Shown: positions 18,474 to 26,060 of the stretch, piece after piece
Numbering within the stretch: position 1 is the stretch's first letter
Layout: every line of letters begins with the position of its first letter
Assembly (NCBI RefSeq): GCF_002115785.1
Contig: NZ_JFJY01000014.1
Location: 29,391-93,390 of the forward strand
DNA from: Thalassospira sp. MCCC 1A03138
Lineage (GTDB): Bacteria > Pseudomonadota > Alphaproteobacteria > Rhodospirillales > Thalassospiraceae
Length of the DNA stretch: 64,000 bases
Direction of reading: 5' to 3'
The notes under the pieces: generated by a model
Databases searched by the model: none
Told to the model about the DNA's origin: nothing
Seen by the model: only the letters and a program-made list of their open reading frames with translations
Position numbers and translations under genes: made by a program

Positions 18474-18920
18474 TCAGGGCACCACGGTAACGGGCACGGG
18501 ACTGGCCTGAACCAGTGTCAGGGCAAGGCTGCCCAGTAATCGCGCGCCAAGGGCTGTGCCGCCCTTTCGACCAAGGACGATCTGTGTGGCTTTCTTTTCC
18601 TTGGCGATCTGGCAGATCAGTTCGCCGGAATGGCCGTATCTGACCTCGTAGGTCATTGGGATATTGCGGTCGGTAAAAACACGAAGTGCCGGGGCAAGGG
18701 TGGCCTCGGCACGGGAAAGTTCTTCGGTTCGGCGTTGATGGCGTTCTTCAAGTTCCTGGGCCGACAGAAAGCTGTATGGCGACCATTCCAGAACATAGAT
18801 GACATGTACCGGGCATCCTTCGGCGGCGGCCCGGTTGGCGGTAAATTGAACCGCGCGGTCTGCTGCCTCTGTCCCGTCATAGCCAATCAGGATCGGCTTC
18901 ACGGATGGTGTCTGTGACAT
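18474..18920 (-). CDS. Universal stress protein UspA family
   Basis: Single-domain Usp of 148 residues: ILIGYDGTEAADRAVQFTANRAA at the N-terminus and the ATP-binding G2xG9GS pattern as LGRKGGTALGARLLGSLALTLVQASPVPVTVV at the C-terminus. I start it at 18920 (MSQTPSVKP), which GGGACT precedes. The open frame continues 57 codons upstream without coding character. It leads an operon with the alanine symporter and may couple uptake to energy state, as Usp-transporter pairs in marine bacteria are thought to do. That role is inference. Confidence 0.88.
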   Translation of the reverse strand: MSQTPSVKPILIGYDGTEAADRAVQFTANRAAAEGCPVHVIYVLEWSPYSFLSAQELEERHQRRTEELSRAEATLAPALRVFTDRNIPMTYEVRYGHSGELICQIAKEKKATQIVLGRKGGTALGARLLGSLALTLVQASPVPVTVVP

Positions 18921-19167
18921 GGTGAAGTCCCTTTTTGCGATAGTTGTTCGTTGTCGGTTTTCCACTCCCGTTACGCCGGACTTGATCCGGTCTTGCCGAC
19001 ATCCGCTGGTCGTTGATGCCTGTGCGACCCGGGCCAGCGGTTTGCTGCCGTTGGTTAATGATACGACTTTATGACAGGTGGTTTTTCCCAAAGTTGATTT
19101 GATGAATGGGTAATTTCACTTATTATTTTGGCTGTAATAGGAAATTTAATTACATTAGAGGTGCCAA

Positions 19168-19623
19168 ATGGGTGTTTTGGACAAGATTGATCTGGCGGTT
19201 CTGCGCGAAGTTGCTGTGAATGGCCGGATTACGGTTACGGATCTGGCGCATCGCGTCGGACTATCGAAAACCCCCTGTGCCCTGCGTCTGCGACGGTTGG
19301 AAGAAAGTGAACACATCCTTGGTTATCGGGCGATCCTTCATCCGGAAAAAATGGGGGCCAGCCATATTGCGTTTGTTCAGGTGATCCTGACCGATACCAA
19401 GACCGAGGCGCTTAATGCATTCAACAAGGCCGTGCGGGACGTGCCTGAAATAGAGCAATGCCACATGATCGCGGGGGCGTTTGATTACCTGATCAAGGTG
19501 CGCAGCCGTGATATTGGTGATTATCGACGTGTGCTGGGCGAGAAGATTTCCGAACTGCCATATGTGTCGCACACATCTACCTTTGTTGTGATGGAAGCAG
19601 TCAAGGACAGCTATTCGTTATAG
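19168..19623 (+). CDS. Lrp/AsnC family regulator (PutR-like)
   Basis: Regulator of 151 residues. The AsnC helix-turn-helix is ITVTDLAHRVGLSKTPCALRLRRLEESEHILGYRA (residues about 20-55). The RAM ligand domain contains HIAFVQVILTD, PEIEQCHMIAGAFDYLIKVRSRDIGDYRRVLGEKIS and a closing ALPYVSHTSTFVVMEAVKDS-like segment. This wording is close to the PutR proline-catabolism activators of alphaproteobacteria, but no putA lies nearby. It is divergent from the UspA-alanine symporter operon and could respond to an amino acid such as alanine to control that uptake. The AT-rich space in front may hold its site. Confidence 0.85.
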   Translation: MGVLDKIDLAVLREVAVNGRITVTDLAHRVGLSKTPCALRLRRLEESEHILGYRAILHPEKMGASHIAFVQVILTDTKTEALNAFNKAVRDVPEIEQCHMIAGAFDYLIKVRSRDIGDYRRVLGEKISELPYVSHTSTFVVMEAVKDSYSL

Positions 19624-19707
19624 CCTTCTGGTTTTCTGGCGATGAAAGAGCAAAAGTGACAGAAATGCAGGATAAAACTGCAAGTTTAATAACCTGTATT
19701 TTTAATC

Positions 19708-19723
19708 TTGACCAAATGATCAG
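19708..19723. promoter_or_regulatory. RutR box upstream of preTA
   Basis: TTGACCAAATGATCAG matches the RutR consensus TTGACCA-NN-TGGTCAA at 12 of its 14 defined positions. A -35-like TTGACC is the left half of the site, so binding would block RNA polymerase. It lies 308 nt before preT. The partner site at 25667 and the rutR-like gene at 24996 support the assignment. Confidence 0.72.
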
Positions 19724-20030
19724 GATTGGACATGCTGTATCTGTCAGAGAGAGGCATCTGTACGTGCTATCAACCGGGAATAACCCGAACTCCATAAAAG
19801 CGCGGCAGATCGAATACTGGGAAATAGTCCGGCGATATGCCGGACGGATACGCCAAGAATGTCATTGATAGAAGACCCAGAGTTGGTCGGGCCCGCCCGT
19901 CCGCATACGCCATAAATCCATCCGAAGCTTTTTTAAGGCTTCCAAGGGCGGCTGGTTTTTTGAGAATGCCATTCTTGTTTGTCTCTCGCTGACGCCAGGA
20001 GATGACGCCTTTTTGGCAGGGAGACAAAAC
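19724..20030 (+). other. Gene-free structured leader region upstream of preT
   Basis: About 300 nt without a credible gene follows the RutR box. It holds a perfect hairpin GTCCGGC-GATAT-GCCGGAC (19827-19845), a GAAGC/GGCTTC-type hairpin near 19923-19942 with a T run, and a GACGCC repeat near 19990-20008. A short 70-codon open frame at 19656 looks spurious. It may be an untranslated leader with its own control, but I match it to no known RNA. Confidence 0.4.
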
Positions 20031-21386
20031 ATGACCATCTTGCAGGGCAAGCAAGTTTCGAAATCAGGTGCGATCCATGGTGTTGGCCATAACGACGCTG
20101 ATGACGGCTTTTCCGATCTGCATCCGCCTTATTCCACCTTGCAGGCCATGGCCGAAAGCAATCGCTGCCTGTATTGCTATGATGCGCCGTGCGTTACAGC
20201 ATGCCCGACATCAATCGATATTCCGGGCTTCATCCGCAAAATCAGCACCGGAAACCCGGACGGGGCGGCAAAAACCATCCTGTCAGCCAACATCATGGGG
20301 GGCACCTGTGCACGTGCCTGCCCGACGGAAGTGCTGTGCGAACAGGCCTGTGTGCGTAATGTGTCAGAAGATGTCACCGTCGAAATCGGTAGCCTGCAAC
20401 GTTTTGCGGTTGATCATCTGATGGCGCGGGCTGATTTGCCCCATCCATTCAAACGTGCACCTTCGACTGGCAAGCAGATTGCTGTGGTCGGCGCTGGTCC
20501 AGCGGGACTTTCGTGCGCACATCGTGCGGCGATGCTGGGCCATGATGTCACGGTGTTCGAAGCCAAGGCGAAGCCGGGCGGGCTTAATGAATATGGTCTT
20601 GCGGCTTACAAAATGACCAATGATTTCGCCCAGCGCGAGGTTGAATTTCTTTTGGGCATTGGTGGCATCCGGATCGAATATGGCAAGGCGCTTGGCCGTG
20701 ACATCAGTCTTGGGGCTTTGCGTGACGGATATGATGCGGTGTTTGTTGGTGTGGGGCTTGGTGCGACCAACGAGCTTGGCCTGCCGGGCGAGGCATTTGA
20801 CGGTGTAGATGATGCGATTGCCTTTATCGAGCAGCTTCGTCAGACCGAACCGAAATCCGATATGCCGGTTGGCAATAATGTGATCGTGATTGGTGGTGGC
20901 AACACTGCAGTTGATGCCGCCATTCAGGCCAAACGCCTTGGTGCCGACGAAGTCACATTGGTCTATCGCCGTGGGACCGAACATATGTCGGCGACCGAAT
21001 ATGAACAGGAATTGGCCAAGATAAATGGCGTGATTGTGCGCCACTGGGCCAAGCCGATTGCGATCAAGGCAAATGGTAAACTCATCGGTATGGAGTTCGA
21101 GAAAACGGAACTTCGGGACGGCAAGCTTGTCGGTACCGGCGAGAAATTTGAAATCCGCGCCGATCAGATCCTGAAGGCCATCGGGCAGAAAATCAAAACA
21201 GATGACCTTGCCGGAATGGAAATTGCCGGGGGCAAGATCGTGGTCGACGAAAATTACCAGACAACCGCCTCTGGCATCTTTGCTGGTGGGGATTGCATCA
21301 AGAGTGGCGAGGACCTGACAGTTCAGTCGGTCGAAGACGGCAAACAGGCTGCAATTGCCATCGATGCGTTCCTTAAAACCGCATAA
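20031..21386 (+). CDS. preT: Dihydropyrimidine dehydrogenase (NAD-dependent) subunit PreT
   Basis: Electron-input subunit of the enzyme that reduces uracil and thymine to 5,6-dihydropyrimidines, 451 residues. The N-terminal iron-sulfur domain has RCLYCYDAPCVTACPTSIDIPGFI and GGTCARACPTEVLCEQACV. The FAD loop is AVVGAGPAGLSCAHRAA and the NAD(P)H loop is VIVIGGGNTAVDAAIQAK, then a FAGGDCIKSGEDLTVQSVEDGKQAA FAD closure. I chose ATG 20031 over TTG 20013 because AGGGAG lies 8 bases upstream. It is 20 bp before preA, with which it forms the heteromeric enzyme. Regulation by the RutR box upstream is likely. Confidence 0.94.
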   Translation: MTILQGKQVSKSGAIHGVGHNDADDGFSDLHPPYSTLQAMAESNRCLYCYDAPCVTACPTSIDIPGFIRKISTGNPDGAAKTILSANIMGGTCARACPTEVLCEQACVRNVSEDVTVEIGSLQRFAVDHLMARADLPHPFKRAPSTGKQIAVVGAGPAGLSCAHRAAMLGHDVTVFEAKAKPGGLNEYGLAAYKMTNDFAQREVEFLLGIGGIRIEYGKALGRDISLGALRDGYDAVFVGVGLGATNELGLPGEAFDGVDDAIAFIEQLRQTEPKSDMPVGNNVIVIGGGNTAVDAAIQAKRLGADEVTLVYRRGTEHMSATEYEQELAKINGVIVRHWAKPIAIKANGKLIGMEFEKTELRDGKLVGTGEKFEIRADQILKAIGQKIKTDDLAGMEIAGGKIVVDENYQTTASGIFAGGDCIKSGEDLTVQSVEDGKQAAIAIDAFLKTA

Positions 21387-21406
21387 GCCAGAAAGGGAGA
21401 GAGAAA

Positions 21407-22684
21407 ATGGCTGATCTAAGCTGCAAAATTGCCGGGATTGATTCACTCAACCCGTTCTGGCTGGCCTCCGCACCGCCGACCGACAAGAAATACAACGTTG
21501 TTCGCGCATTTCAGGCCGGATGGGGCGGGGTTGTCTGGAAGACACTTGGCATCGATCCGCCGGTGGTTAACGTATCGTCGCGCTATGGCGCGCATCATGA
21601 CCAGAACCGCCGTTTGCTTGGTATCAACAATATCGAACTGATTTCCGACCGGCCGCTTTCGGTCAACCTTCAGGAAATCCGTGAATGTCGTAAAGAATAT
21701 CCCGACCATGTGATCATCGGATCGATGATGGCCCCGATTGAAGAACGGGCATGGAAGGATTTGGCACAACAGATCGCCGAAAGCGGCGTGCACGGGATAG
21801 AACTTAACCTTGGCTGCCCGCACGGCATGTGCGAGCGCGGCATGGGATCGGCCATCGGGCAGGTGCCTGAGATGGTCGAACAGGTCACCCGCTGGGTCAA
21901 GGATGCGGTCGATATTCCGGTCTTTACGAAGCTGACGCCAAACATCACCAATATCCTTTGGTCGGCAGAGGCAGCACTTAAAGGTGGGGCGGACGCCGTG
22001 TCGCTCATTAACACCGTTAACTCGATCATTTCGGTCGATCTTGACAGCATGGTTCCCGAACCGATTGTTGATGGTAAGGGTACGCATGGTGGTTATTGCG
22101 GATCGGCAGTGAAGCCGATTGCGCTTAACATGGTCGCCGAAATTGCCCGCACGCCGGAAACCCGTGATCTGCATATTTCCGGCATCGGCGGGATTACCAC
22201 ATGGAAAGACGCCGTTGAATTCATGGCGTTGGGGTCAAACGCGGTGCAGGTTTGCACGGCTGCGATGATTTATGGTTTCCGGGTTGTCGATGATCTGATC
22301 GATGGCATGAGCCAGTGGATGGATGACAAGGGTTACACCAGTGTCGAACAGTTCACGCGTGCGGCCGTGCCGCAGGTCGCGAACTGGAACGAGCTTAACA
22401 TGAATTTCGATACCAAGGCGGTGATCAACCCCGACAATTGTATCGAATGTGGCCGTTGCCACATCGCGTGCGAGGATACATCACATCAGGCGATTGCGAT
22501 GAATGTGAAGGAAGACGGGCACCGTGAGTTTGTTGTCATCGACGAGGAATGTGTTGGTTGCAACCTTTGCTATCACATTTGTCCGGTGCCTGATTGCATC
22601 ACCATGGAACCGGTCAAAACCGACAAGCCTTACATGACCTGGCCGGAACATCCGCTTAATCCGATGCGGCAGGCTGCCGAGTAA
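21407..22684 (+). CDS. preA: Dihydropyrimidine dehydrogenase subunit PreA
   Basis: Catalytic FMN subunit of 425 residues. The dihydroorotate dehydrogenase-like barrel contains NPFWLASAPPTDKKYNVVRAF, ELNLGCPHGMCERGMGSAIGQ with the active-site Cys loop, and VFTKLTPNITNILWSAEAA. Near the C-terminus are two 4Fe-4S ferredoxin motifs, CIECGRCHIACEDTSHQAI and CVGCNLCYHICPVPDCI. The gene pairs with preT. In the reductive pyrimidine pathway PreTA makes dihydrouracil or dihydrothymine, the substrate of the dihydropyrimidinase at 32681. Confidence 0.95.
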   Translation: MADLSCKIAGIDSLNPFWLASAPPTDKKYNVVRAFQAGWGGVVWKTLGIDPPVVNVSSRYGAHHDQNRRLLGINNIELISDRPLSVNLQEIRECRKEYPDHVIIGSMMAPIEERAWKDLAQQIAESGVHGIELNLGCPHGMCERGMGSAIGQVPEMVEQVTRWVKDAVDIPVFTKLTPNITNILWSAEAALKGGADAVSLINTVNSIISVDLDSMVPEPIVDGKGTHGGYCGSAVKPIALNMVAEIARTPETRDLHISGIGGITTWKDAVEFMALGSNAVQVCTAAMIYGFRVVDDLIDGMSQWMDDKGYTSVEQFTRAAVPQVANWNELNMNFDTKAVINPDNCIECGRCHIACEDTSHQAIAMNVKEDGHREFVVIDEECVGCNLCYHICPVPDCITMEPVKTDKPYMTWPEHPLNPMRQAAE

Positions 22685-22718
22685 TCCCAAGCCGGAAGAC
22701 AGACAAAAGGATATCTAA

Positions 22719-23996
22719 ATGACCGTTCAACCAAGTGTGCGCAATCTGTCGATCAATGGCGACCGGCTTTGGGACAGCCTGATGGAAATGGCAAAGATCG
22801 GCAAAACCGCCAAGGATGGCGTTTGCCGATTGGCGCTGACCGATCTGGATCGTGAGAGCCGAGACTTGTTCATCAAATGGTGCAAGGCCGAGGGGTGCAC
22901 GATCCGCATCGACAAGATGGGCAATATCTTTGCGCGCCGTGAAGGACGCAATCCCGATCTGCCACCGGTGGTGATGGGTAGCCATCTGGACAGCCAGCCG
23001 ACAGGGGGCAAATATGATGGCGTTTATGGTGTGCTTTCGGGGCTTGAAGTAATCCGGGCTCTGAACGAAGCCAAATATGAAACCGAAGCACCGCTTGAAG
23101 TCGTTTGCTGGACCAACGAAGAAGGGTCGCGCTTTGCCCCTGCAATGGTCGCATCAGGCGTTTTTGCCAAAGTGTTTGATCTTGAATACGGCCATTCGCG
23201 TGCTGATGTCGATGGCAAGACGATGGGCGAGGAATTGAAACGCATCGGCTATCTTGGCGATGACGAGGCAACAATTGATGCCCATCCGATGGGCGCCTAT
23301 TTCGAAGCCCATATCGAACAGGGCCCGATCCTTGAGGATGAAGGCAAGGATATCGGTATAGTCACCGATGCACAGGGGCAGCGCTGGTATGAAATCAGGT
23401 TCACCGGTGTTGAGGCCCATGCCGGACCGACACCGATGAAAACCCGCAAGGATGCGTTGCTGGGGGCGGCACGGGTGGTTGATCTGGTCAACAGGATCGG
23501 TCTGGATCGTTCCCCGTTGGCCTGTGCGACGGTTGGGATGATGCAGATTCACCCCAATTCACGCAACGTGATTCCGGGCGAGGTGTTCTTTACTGTCGAT
23601 TTCCGCCATCCTGACGACGCGGTCCTGGCCGATATGGATAAGGCCCTTCGCGAAGGTGTCGAGAAGATCGCAGCCGAGATCGGCCTTAAAACCGAGTTTG
23701 AGCAGATATTCTATTATGCGCCGGTTCCGTTCGACAAAACCTGTGTCGATGCGGTGCGCAACGCGGTTGAGGTCGGCGGTTACTCGGCGCGCGAAATTGT
23801 GTCGGGTGCCGGTCATGATGCGTGCTATCTGGCGCAAGTGACTCCGACCGCGATGATCTTTATCCCGTGTGTTGATGGCATTTCCCATAACGAGATAGAG
23901 GAAGTTCACAAGCATTGGTCGGACGCGGGCGGGCAGGTTCTGCTGCATGCCGTTCTGGCCAAGGCCGATGAAACGGTCATGACGCAATCTGTCTAG
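22719..23996 (+). CDS. N-carbamoyl-beta-alanine amidohydrolase, M20 metallo type
   Basis: Metal-dependent hydrolase of 425 residues in the hydantoinase/carbamoylase (M20/allantoate amidohydrolase) family. GSHLDSQPTGGKYDGVYG near residue 88 carries the His and bridging Asp ligands, WTNEEGSRFAPAM the catalytic Glu, GVEAHAGPTPM the dimerisation His region and SGAGHDACYLA the late His-Asp. QPTGGKYDG is the wording of bacterial beta-ureidopropionases rather than allantoate or L-carbamoylase enzymes (VPNGG). It follows preA by 34 bp and ends at a strong terminator. It would turn N-carbamoyl-beta-alanine into beta-alanine, CO2 and ammonia. A second, unrelated enzyme for this step is at 27572. Confidence 0.85.
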   Translation: MTVQPSVRNLSINGDRLWDSLMEMAKIGKTAKDGVCRLALTDLDRESRDLFIKWCKAEGCTIRIDKMGNIFARREGRNPDLPPVVMGSHLDSQPTGGKYDGVYGVLSGLEVIRALNEAKYETEAPLEVVCWTNEEGSRFAPAMVASGVFAKVFDLEYGHSRADVDGKTMGEELKRIGYLGDDEATIDAHPMGAYFEAHIEQGPILEDEGKDIGIVTDAQGQRWYEIRFTGVEAHAGPTPMKTRKDALLGAARVVDLVNRIGLDRSPLACATVGMMQIHPNSRNVIPGEVFFTVDFRHPDDAVLADMDKALREGVEKIAAEIGLKTEFEQIFYYAPVPFDKTCVDAVRNAVEVGGYSAREIVSGAGHDACYLAQVTPTAMIFIPCVDGISHNEIEEVHKHWSDAGGQVLLHAVLAKADETVMTQSV

Positions 23997-24032
23997 GCGA
24001 TATCAAGAACCTGCCCTGAATACTCCAGACTG

Positions 24033-24059
24033 GACCGGCCTTTGTGCCGGTCTTTTTTT
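24033..24059 (+). terminator. Rho-independent terminator of the preTA operon
   Basis: GACCGGC-CTTTGT-GCCGGTC is followed by seven T. It ends the preT-preA-amidohydrolase message, and the convergent gene's stop codon lies at its edge. Confidence 0.92.
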
Positions 24060-24060
24060 G

Positions 24061-24876
24061 TCAGTTGCTGTTGGATTTGGGCAGGTGAAGGGCGACCCAT
24101 TCGGAAAGTTGTCCGTTGCTTTCCAGTTCCGTGATCAAGTCGTTGATCCGGGCGATGTGCGGAACGCACGGGCTGTTGCGCGAAAACATGAATTGAACTT
24201 CGTTCACGGCCAGCGGTGGTTCAATGGCAATCACCTGTTGCTCGATACCATCAAGCGAGATATTGGCCATGCCGTCATATCGCCCGAGCAACACATAATC
24301 GACCCGCCCGTTCATCAGGATATCGAATATGCGGTTGCCGGTTGGTGAATAAATCATGTCGAGCCTATCAATGGCATACCGGTCAATGAAATCGCCGTAG
24401 CTCCCGCCTTGGGGGCGGGCACCGCTGTGACCGATCAGGCTTTCGATATTTTGCACGGAAAATTGTCGGTCAATATGCTGAAAGACCATGACATCATCGA
24501 ATGCATACGGAAGGGAATAAATGAAAGTCATCGCGCGTTCGGCCGTGTAATAGGCACCTGCCATCACATCAATTTCACCGGCTTCTAGCATCTGGATCGA
24601 TCGGTTCCACGGGATTTCAAAATGCACTTTCAGGCTGATATTGTTCTCTTGCGTGTATCGACGCAGGATATCAATCGAAATGCCTTGTGCATGGCCATTG
24701 CTGTCGAAGTAAGAAATCGGTTCCCATCCTGCCGCACCGCCAACGACAATCTGTTTGCAGGTATCAGATGCGGCATGGGCATGATTGGTGCTTGCGGACA
24801 GGACCATGCACATCAGAACAAGCATAGGCATGATGCCAAATTGGATCGCGTACATGAATACGCGTTGAAAATGCAT
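24061..24876 (-). CDS. Family 3 periplasmic solute-binding protein
   Basis: Secreted binding protein of 271 residues (SBP_bac_3/PBPb fold). A signal peptide ends around HAHAA-SDT. The motifs VGGAAGWEPISYFDSNGHAQGISIDILRRY, PWNRSIQMLEAGEIDVMAGAYYT and AFDDVMVF are typical. DYVLLGRYDGMANI and a late Cys pair (with Cys near the N-terminus and SPCVPH) suggest one disulfide. No ABC permease or ATPase is adjacent, so it may be an orphan sensor-like or amino-acid-binding protein of the kind common in Thalassospira and Marinobacter. Ligand unknown. Confidence 0.8.
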   Translation of the reverse strand: MHFQRVFMYAIQFGIMPMLVLMCMVLSASTNHAHAASDTCKQIVVGGAAGWEPISYFDSNGHAQGISIDILRRYTQENNISLKVHFEIPWNRSIQMLEAGEIDVMAGAYYTAERAMTFIYSLPYAFDDVMVFQHIDRQFSVQNIESLIGHSGARPQGGSYGDFIDRYAIDRLDMIYSPTGNRIFDILMNGRVDYVLLGRYDGMANISLDGIEQQVIAIEPPLAVNEVQFMFSRNSPCVPHIARINDLITELESNGQLSEWVALHLPKSNSN

Positions 24877-24995
24877 GCTGGCCCCCGTTGAAAATAGATC
24901 AGTGTTTGTCGATTTCAGATTTGGGGGATGGGGATATTTTTCAACTATTCGTTAGTGTGGGGTTGGGGTAGGCAGCTTTGTTGCGGTGGTTGCCT

Positions 24996-25637
24996 TTAAG
25001 ACAGCCCAACGCCTTTCAGGATGATGCGCACGACATTTTCCTTGGCCTCGGCGAATTGGGTATCCGATAGCGGTTGATCGTTGTTGAAGATTTCGATCTG
25101 ACGGGCAAAGTCGGCGTAATGCTGGGTTGTGGCAAAGATCATATACATTAGCGAGTATGGTTCGACCTGGTCCATCTTGCCTTCTGTGATCCAGCGATTG
25201 ATTACCACCACGCGGCTATCAAGCCAGTTTTTGACTGTGGTTGAAATGTAGTCGGACGAGAACTTTGCGCCACGGATGATTTCGTGCGCCCAGACGCGCG
25301 AACCGTGCGGGCGGGCACGCGACAGATCCATCTTGGCTTCGATATAGCCGCGCAGAATTTCGGCCGGGTCGGAACTGTTTTCAAATGTCATTGCCGCTTC
25401 AAGCCAATGATCGCAAATGTCTTCCATAATCCGGCGATAAAGGGCTTCTTTGGTGCTGAAATAGTAATGCACATTGGCCTTGGGCACCTTGGCAATTTCG
25501 GCAATCCGCGCGGTGGTTGCGCCCTTGAAGCCGTAATCGGCAAAAACCAGCTCGGCAGCGGCAAGAATTTGCTCTTCGTTTTCCTGACGAATGGCGGCTT
25601 TATGTGCGCCGTTTTGCCCGGATTTGACTGCACTCAT
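24996..25637 (-). CDS. TetR family regulator, RutR-like
   Basis: Repressor of 213 residues that closely resembles E. coli RutR, which senses uracil. The helix-turn-helix is ILAAAELVFADYGFKGATTARIAEIAKVPKANVHYYFSTKEALY (residues about 22-66). The ligand domain has the RutR wording FATTQHYADFARQIEIF and ENVVRIILKGV at its end. I start it at 25637 (MSAVKSGQNG), which GGGGAA precedes. An ATG at 25661 would put its ribosome site inside the RutR box 25667-25682. It is probably autoregulated and controls preTA and the transaminase operon through RutR boxes. Confidence 0.88.
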   Translation of the reverse strand: MSAVKSGQNGAHKAAIRQENEEQILAAAELVFADYGFKGATTARIAEIAKVPKANVHYYFSTKEALYRRIMEDICDHWLEAAMTFENSSDPAEILRGYIEAKMDLSRARPHGSRVWAHEIIRGAKFSSDYISTTVKNWLDSRVVVINRWITEGKMDQVEPYSLMYMIFATTQHYADFARQIEIFNNDQPLSDTQFAEAKENVVRIILKGVGLS

Positions 25638-25666
25638 CGACGTTCCCCGAAATTGCGTCATTTATC

Positions 25667-25682
25667 TTGACCGTTTGGTCAG
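25667..25682. promoter_or_regulatory. RutR box in the rutR-transaminase divergent space
   Basis: TTGACCGTTTGGTCAG matches TTGACCA-NN-TGGTCAA at 12 of 14 defined positions and is itself nearly palindromic. Read rightwards, TTGACC is followed after exactly 17 bases by TAATCT, a plausible promoter toward the transaminase gene. It also lies just upstream of the rutR-like start, so one site could control both directions. Confidence 0.75.
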
Positions 25683-25699
25683 GTTAAAATAATCTCTAC

Positions 25700-26060
25700 T
25701 TTAGATACTAAAAAGCAAGCTTAAAATACGCGCCGAACCAACCGGGTATGTCCAAAATTTTGAACAACACCGGTGAAAGATAAAGAGAAATTCGGTGCCG
25801 TAAACAAAAATCAGGGTCGCTGAAATGGCATTTGGCAGTCGAAAATTCGAAACCAGTTCCCGGTGACTTTAAAGCGCTAGTGCATGGGAGATTCCCGTGC
25901 TAACGATTTTTCTGCACCCTTATTCAGGTGTAGTCCAAACTGCCCTATGTGCGACATATCGCTCAGTCGGGGCGGTCTGACTATTTAATAAAGTCGGACA
26001 TTGATTTGGCCCGCCAAAACGATGTCAGGGAAGCACAAGAAAGGTACGGGAGACCTTTTT
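25700..26060 (+). other. Gene-free structured leader before the beta-alanine transaminase
   Basis: About 360 nt without a credible gene separates the probable promoter from the transaminase. It holds GCATGGGA/TCCCGTGC (25883-25900) followed shortly by TTTTT, CACC/GGTG around 25916-25930 and GTCTGACT/AGTCGGAC (25975-25999). The first looks like an intrinsic terminator, so attenuation is possible. I match it to no known riboswitch. Confidence 0.4.

Noticed and set aside
19656..19868. 70-codon open frame upstream of preT
   Set aside because: It covers the RutR box and the hairpin at 19827, and its composition is not coding-like.
20364..21446. 360-codon open frame antisense to preT
   Set aside because: A shadow of a gene with clear FAD, NAD and iron-sulfur motifs.
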